A stretch of 64,000 nucleotides of DNA. Origin: Achromobacter pulmonis (GTDB lineage Bacteria; Pseudomonadota; Gammaproteobacteria; Burkholderiales; Burkholderiaceae_B). A model generated the notes under the pieces. That model was not told the DNA's origin. It made no database searches and was given only the letters and a program-made list of their open reading frames with translations. The position numbers and the translations under genes were made by a program. Below are positions 60,843 to 64,000 of the stretch, in pieces. The stretch is from the NCBI RefSeq assembly GCF_002885955.2, contig NZ_POQS01000002.1:815526-879525 (forward strand). Reading direction: 5' to 3'. The stretch's first letter is position 1. Each line of letters opens with the position of its first letter.

Positions 60843-61622
60843 ATGACTGAAGTTATCGACGCCCCGGCCCGAGCAGTGGCCACGCAGCCCGAGCCGACCG
60901 CCGGCCAAGTCGCCGTACTCGCCGCCAACTCGCCCATGGGCATGATGATGGCTGCCGTCAAGCAAGGCATTCCCCTGGATCAGATCAAGGAAATGATGGC
61001 AATCCAGCGCGAATGGGAGGCCGACGAGGCACGCAAGGCCTTCAACGACGCCTTCGCCGCGTTCAAGGCCGAGAAGGTGGACGTCATCAAGCGCAAGCAG
61101 GTCGACTTCGCCACCTCGAAGGGTCGCACGCAGTACAAGCATGCCGAACTTTCCGACCTGACCGACGCTGTGGGCCCGGCACTGGCTCGCCACGGATTCT
61201 CCTGGAGCTGGACGCCCGAGCAGAAGAACGGCCGCATCTACATCACATGCACCCTGCAGCACCGGCTCGGCCATGAGAAGTCGGCAACGATGGATGCCCC
61301 CGCTGACGACAGCGGCGGCAAGAACACCATTCAAGCCATCGTCTCCACCACCACCTACCTGGAGCGCCACACCCTGAAGGCGGTTTGCGGAATCTCCGAA
61401 AAGGGCGACGACAACGACGGCGCGGGCGCGGACGACGCGGCTTATGACCTGCGCGACGAATGGATCAGCAAGCTGGCCCAGGCGGAAACGCTCGATGACG
61501 CTGCCACGGTCTGGCAGGAAGGCTGCAAGGCAATCGAGCCGACTAACAATCTCGCCGCTTTCGCCGCCTTCAAGAAGGCATACGGCGACAAACGCAACAT
61601 GCTCAAGCAGGAGATCACATAA
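60843..61622 (+). CDS. ERF-family single-strand annealing protein
   Basis: 259 residues. AFAAFKAEKVDVIKRKQVDF, YKHAELSDLTDAVGPALARH and IQAIVSTTTYLERHTLKAVC fit the ERF superfamily. It anneals complementary single strands produced by the exonuclease encoded next, with which it shares the TAATG junction. Confidence 0.9.
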   Translation: MTEVIDAPARAVATQPEPTAGQVAVLAANSPMGMMMAAVKQGIPLDQIKEMMAIQREWEADEARKAFNDAFAAFKAEKVDVIKRKQVDFATSKGRTQYKHAELSDLTDAVGPALARHGFSWSWTPEQKNGRIYITCTLQHRLGHEKSATMDAPADDSGGKNTIQAIVSTTTYLERHTLKAVCGISEKGDDNDGAGADDAAYDLRDEWISKLAQAETLDDAATVWQEGCKAIEPTNNLAAFAAFKKAYGDKRNMLKQEIT

Positions 61623-62257
61623 TGGACCTGATTTTCCATAAGGCCCCTCAGGGAACGCCCGAATGGCTGGACGCCCGCCGTGGCGCCATCACTGGCAGCC
61701 GATTCAAGGATTGTCGTGACAAGCTGAAAGGCGGCTCTCCATCCAAGAAGTGTCAAGACTATGCAATGGACGTCGCGCGCGAACGTGTTGGCGGCCGCGC
61801 GCCGGAGATATTCGCCAATGCCGCGATGCGAACCGGCACCGAACAAGAGCCATTCGCACGTGCCGCCTACGAGGCAAAGACTGGAAATTTCGTGGAAGAG
61901 GCCGGATTCATCACGACCGAGGACCGCCTATTCGGCGTGAGCGTGGACGGCCTCGTTGACGACGACGGAATCATCGAGATCAAGACGATGGTTTCGTCCG
62001 GCACCCTCTTCACGGCCGTGGTAGACGGTGATATCAGCGCATACACCGACCAGTGCAATGGCGCCATGTGGCTTCTGGGCCGCAAATGGGTTGACCTCGT
62101 TCTGTGGGCGCCCGATCTGGAGCCCATCGGGCGGCAGCTTACGATCATCCGGATAGAACGAGACGACAACGCCATCGAAGATTTGGAGGCTGACTTGATG
62201 GCGTTCGAGCGCATGGTAACCAATTACGAAAACCTGCTCAAAAAGGAGGCAGCTTAA
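61622..62257 (+). CDS. YqaJ-family exonuclease
   Basis: 211 residues. TPEWLDARRGAITGSRF, the acidic MRTGTEQEPFARAAYEA and FGVSVDGLVDDDGIIEIKTM are the YqaJ/lambda-exonuclease motifs with Glu, Asp and Glu-x-Lys metal ligands. It resects double-strand ends for the ERF protein. Confidence 0.92.
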   Translation: MDLIFHKAPQGTPEWLDARRGAITGSRFKDCRDKLKGGSPSKKCQDYAMDVARERVGGRAPEIFANAAMRTGTEQEPFARAAYEAKTGNFVEEAGFITTEDRLFGVSVDGLVDDDGIIEIKTMVSSGTLFTAVVDGDISAYTDQCNGAMWLLGRKWVDLVLWAPDLEPIGRQLTIIRIERDDNAIEDLEADLMAFERMVTNYENLLKKEAA

Positions 62258-62259
62258 TC

Positions 62260-62691
62260 ATGGCCCAACTATTTGGCCTCGCCCGCATCGGCCGAGACGT
62301 CGTCGTACGCCGCACGCAGAACGGCGAGTCCGTAGCTAACTTAGCTCTGGCATTCACCTATGGCAAGAAAGACGCCGACGGCAGGCGCCCCACTCAGTGG
62401 GTGGACGCCTCGCTTTGGGGCCAGCGCGCTGAGACCCTCTCGCAGTACCTAACGACCGGCGTCAAGGTCAGCGTCACCATCGATGAAGTGCACATCGAAA
62501 ACTACGAGCGCCAGAGCGGTGAGCGCGGCGCCAAGCTCGTGGGCCGCGTGTCCAACATCGAATTCGGTGGCGCACCACAGCAGCAACAGCCCGCCTCGGC
62601 GTCGTCCCGCCAGCAAGCGGAGCAGCGCACCGCGTCGCAACCCTCTCAAGCATCAACTCTGGCCGACATGTCGGACGACGTGCCGTTCTAG
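62260..62691 (+). CDS. ssb: Single-stranded DNA-binding protein
   Basis: 143 residues: OB fold (LFGLARIGRDVVVRRTQNGE, WVDASLWGQRAETLSQYLTT), a Gln/Ser/Ala-rich linker and the acidic C-terminal tip DMSDDVPF that recruits partners. Third gene of the recombination set. Confidence 0.95.
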   Translation: MAQLFGLARIGRDVVVRRTQNGESVANLALAFTYGKKDADGRRPTQWVDASLWGQRAETLSQYLTTGVKVSVTIDEVHIENYERQSGERGAKLVGRVSNIEFGGAPQQQQPASASSRQQAEQRTASQPSQASTLADMSDDVPF

Positions 62692-62729
62692 ACTCTACGC
62701 CGCGCCGCGGCAAACTCCCAAGGAAAACC

Positions 62730-63302
62730 ATGAACGACACGATCCAGTTGGATCTGGGCGGCGGTTCGCGCCTGGAGGTCCCTGCACGCATTGCGCTTGA
62801 CGCACTTCTTGAGCGCTTGAGCTCCGCTCCTTCCCGACTGTCCAGGCCGGCCCTGATCGGTGCCACGCTACCCGGCCAAGGCGGGATCTACGCCGGCGAC
62901 ATTCTCGGCGATGACGGAACAGTCTACGGGCTTGTAGTGGCCGAAGATGACCTGCAAGGCACCTACCAGTGGAGCCCAGCCGACGGCGAGATCAAAGCCA
63001 GCAGTTGGGACGGACTGGTCAACACGAATACCCTGCTCCGTCAGTCCAGTAGCCACCCCGCTGCCCGCGCGGCTAAGGCCTACAGCGCAGATGGCCATGC
63101 CGATTTCTATCTGCCGGCCAAGCGCGAGATGCAAATCATCGCCGCCAACGTGCCGCACCTGTTCCAACCTGAGCCCTACTGGACTTCGACGCCCTACGGC
63201 TCCAACGGCGCCTGGGCGGTGTACTTCGAGGACGGCGCCGTCTACTACTGGCTCCGCGACGGCGAGTTCCGAGTTCGTCCCGTCCGCAGATTTACCTATT
63301 GA
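62730..63302 (+). CDS. DUF1566/C-type-lectin-like protein, variable-repeat target 2
   Basis: 190 residues. The middle part shares GQGGIY.G, HPAARAAKAYSADGHADFYL and a REMQ segment with the 57614 protein; the first 45 residues are extra. The C-terminus is the DUF1566-like variable end with N, G, Y, D, A, Y, L, D, G at the nine variable places. Outside the last 104 bp the genes are clearly diverged, while that segment is about 90% identical, so sequence transfer into the 3' end is likely. No export signal is seen. Confidence 0.85.
   Translation: MNDTIQLDLGGGSRLEVPARIALDALLERLSSAPSRLSRPALIGATLPGQGGIYAGDILGDDGTVYGLVVAEDDLQGTYQWSPADGEIKASSWDGLVNTNTLLRQSSSHPAARAAKAYSADGHADFYLPAKREMQIIAANVPHLFQPEPYWTSTPYGSNGAWAVYFEDGAVYYWLRDGEFRVRPVRRFTY
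63186..63289 (+). repeat. Variable repeat VR2
   Basis: 104 bp, same length and frame as VR1. Compared with VR3 about 12 differences lie at first or second bases of eight NNC codons, with only two third-base changes in the shared frame from CCCTACGGC onward. Ends with the invariant GTTCGTCCCGTCCGCAG. Confidence 0.8.
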
Positions 63303-63318
63303 TCCCTTTATCCCTTGA

Positions 63319-63333
63319 GCGGGCGAGGCCCGC
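63319..63333 (+). other. GC hairpin downstream of VR2
   Basis: GCGGGC-GAG-GCCCGC, a 6-bp stem with a 3-nt loop, 29 nt after the end of VR2. No T-run follows; the next gene starts 11 bp later, which argues against a terminator. Confidence 0.65.
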
Positions 63334-63344
63334 AGGAGACTCGC

Positions 63345-63749
63345 ATGACCGCTACCGCAACGACTACGCCCGCCATCGGGCAAGAATGGCCCGAACAGGG
63401 CGGACTCTTCATCGGATCCCGTCTGATTGACGGCGTAGTCCACCACCGCATCATCCCGGGCGGCGTTGAGTTCGATCTGGTAGATGTCGAGTTCGATGAC
63501 CTGGCCGACGCAATAGCTGAACGCGGCGAGGTCAACGGCCATTCCGACTGGCAGGCGCCGGACCAGGAAGACATGATGCTGGCCTACATCAACACCCCGG
63601 ACCTCTTCGACAAGGACGACTGGTACTGGACGAACAAGCCCTACGGCTCCTTCTACGCCTGGGCGGTGGATTTCGAGGGCGGCCGCGTCTACTTCTGGCT
63701 CCGCCGCAGCGAGTTCCGGGTTCGTCCCGTCCGCAGCATCATCGCTTAA
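63345..63749 (+). CDS. DUF1566/C-type-lectin-like protein, variable-repeat target 3
   Basis: 134 residues. Its N-terminal 90 residues differ strongly from the other two paralogues (LFIGSRLIDGVVHHRIIPGG). The last about 35 residues are the same variable module, with F, Y, D, G, R, F, L, R, S at the nine places. AGGAG precedes the ATG at 63345. It is encoded directly behind target 2. Confidence 0.85.
   Translation: MTATATTTPAIGQEWPEQGGLFIGSRLIDGVVHHRIIPGGVEFDLVDVEFDDLADAIAERGEVNGHSDWQAPDQEDMMLAYINTPDLFDKDDWYWTNKPYGSFYAWAVDFEGGRVYFWLRRSEFRVRPVRSIIA
63633..63736 (+). repeat. Variable repeat VR3
   Basis: 104 bp aligned with VR1/VR2; the conserved core starts at CCCTACGGCTCC (63639). Differences are concentrated in NNC codons. 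One GAC is GAT and one CGA is CGG, the only third-base changes in the core. Ends with the same GTTCGTCCCGTCCGCAG. Confidence 0.78.
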
Positions 63750-63764
63750 TCCCTTCATCCCTTT

Positions 63765-63779
63765 GCGGGCGTAGCCCGC
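63765..63779 (+). other. GC hairpin downstream of VR3
   Basis: GCGGGC-GTA-GCCCGC, a 6-bp stem with a 3-nt loop, 28 nt after the end of VR3. Confidence 0.65.
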
Positions 63780-63819
63780 CGATGCCATGGCCCTGCACAC
63801 TGGGCCTAGGAGGATTTTC

Positions 63820-64000
63820 ATGGACGTCGTATGGAAACCTATACCTGGGTTCCCTCGGTACTCAGCTAGCAACACAGGCTTGGTGCGCAGCGAAAAACGG
63901 CCTGTTTCAACTTTCCCCGACCGCAAGGGTTATCTGAAGGTCAAGGTGGCGCAGGGCGACGGACGGCGTGTCGGACGCCTTGTTCACCGGCTTGTTGCCC
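63820..64000 (+). CDS. NUMOD4/HNH endonuclease (partial, cut by window end)
   Basis: The first 60 residues are visible: VWKPIPGFPRYSASNTGLVR is the NUMOD4 motif at the N-terminus of phage HNH homing endonucleases, followed by GYLKVKVAQGDGRR and VGRLVHRLVA leading into the HNH core. AGGAGG lies 5 bp before the ATG. HNH genes in or near retroelement cassettes are known, but this one may simply be another mobile endonuclease. Confidence 0.85.
   Translation, partial: MDVVWKPIPGFPRYSASNTGLVRSEKRPVSTFPDRKGYLKVKVAQGDGRRVGRLVHRLVA

Larger units (their letters stand above)
21909..64000. mobile_element. Prophage (myovirus), right end outside window
   Basis: From the tRNA-His fragment to the window end every region carries phage genes: lysis, tail fibre, baseplate, tape measure, sheath, neck, capsid, protease, MuF, portal, terminase, replication, cro/cI, recombination. 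The contractile-tail set (DUF3383 sheath, baseplate J, plug, spike) identifies a myovirus. No integrase gene is seen, and only one att end is inside the window, so the element continues beyond 64 kb. No frame disruption was seen in structural genes, so it may be intact. Confidence 0.95.

Overview
The window is high-GC betaproteobacterial DNA. The best fit is the Bordetella/Achromobacter group (Alcaligenaceae): it carries a close BvgA-like response regulator, promoter dyads resembling the Bordetella BvgA heptamer, a chromosomal APH(3')-II-type gene and a tRNA-His 3' end used as a phage attachment site. This is inference from sequence features; no species is assigned.

Host part (1 to about 21.9 kb). 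A minus-strand operon (6683 to 1) encodes an SMP-30/gluconolactonase-like protein, a YVTN beta-propeller protein, a cytochrome b561-like membrane protein and a complete carbohydrate-type ABC importer (ATPase, Tat-signal binding protein, two permeases, the second cut by the window edge). Next come an Asp/Glu-racemase-like gene and an aminoglycoside phosphotransferase. From 8.9 to 17 kb lies a signalling island: two hybrid histidine kinases, a BvgA-like regulator, an Hpt protein, an EAL phosphodiesterase, a degenerate receiver and an HTH protein. It is followed by a 1531-residue YadA-type trimeric autotransporter. Repeated GGAAATTTCC-type dyads, in pairs 21-22 bp apart, occupy the control regions of this island and suggest one local regulon.

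Prophage part (about 21.91 kb to beyond 64 kb). A 27-bp tRNA-His 3' fragment followed by the displaced host terminator marks one prophage end. Behind it come an SRAP protein, a LexA box with a small gene, and a lysis cassette (spanin pair, endolysin, two small membrane proteins). A methyltransferase moron stands on the opposite strand. A contiguous minus-strand late operon of a myovirus then runs from tail fibre to terminase (DUF3383 sheath, DUF2184 capsid, DUF1073 portal, MuF, DUF2213 protease). Further along that strand are replication genes (DnaB, organizer, NinB, Ref-like nuclease), a CII-like activator and Cro. The CI/S24 repressor gene is divergent. Near-identical operator motifs sit at the cro/cI control region (53.7 kb) and in front of the plus-strand early operon (56.4 kb). 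The latter holds small early genes, a coiled-coil protein, ERF annealing protein, YqaJ exonuclease and SSB.

Most notable observation. Three plus-strand genes (57.6, 62.7 and 63.3 kb) encode DUF1566/C-type-lectin-like proteins with nearly identical 104-bp 3' segments. Their differences fall almost only in the first two bases of nine NNC codons. A GC-rich hairpin follows each segment at a constant 28-29 nt. This is the pattern expected of variable repeats of a diversity-generating retroelement with several targets. No reverse transcriptase or template repeat was seen in the window, which ends inside an HNH gene just downstream.
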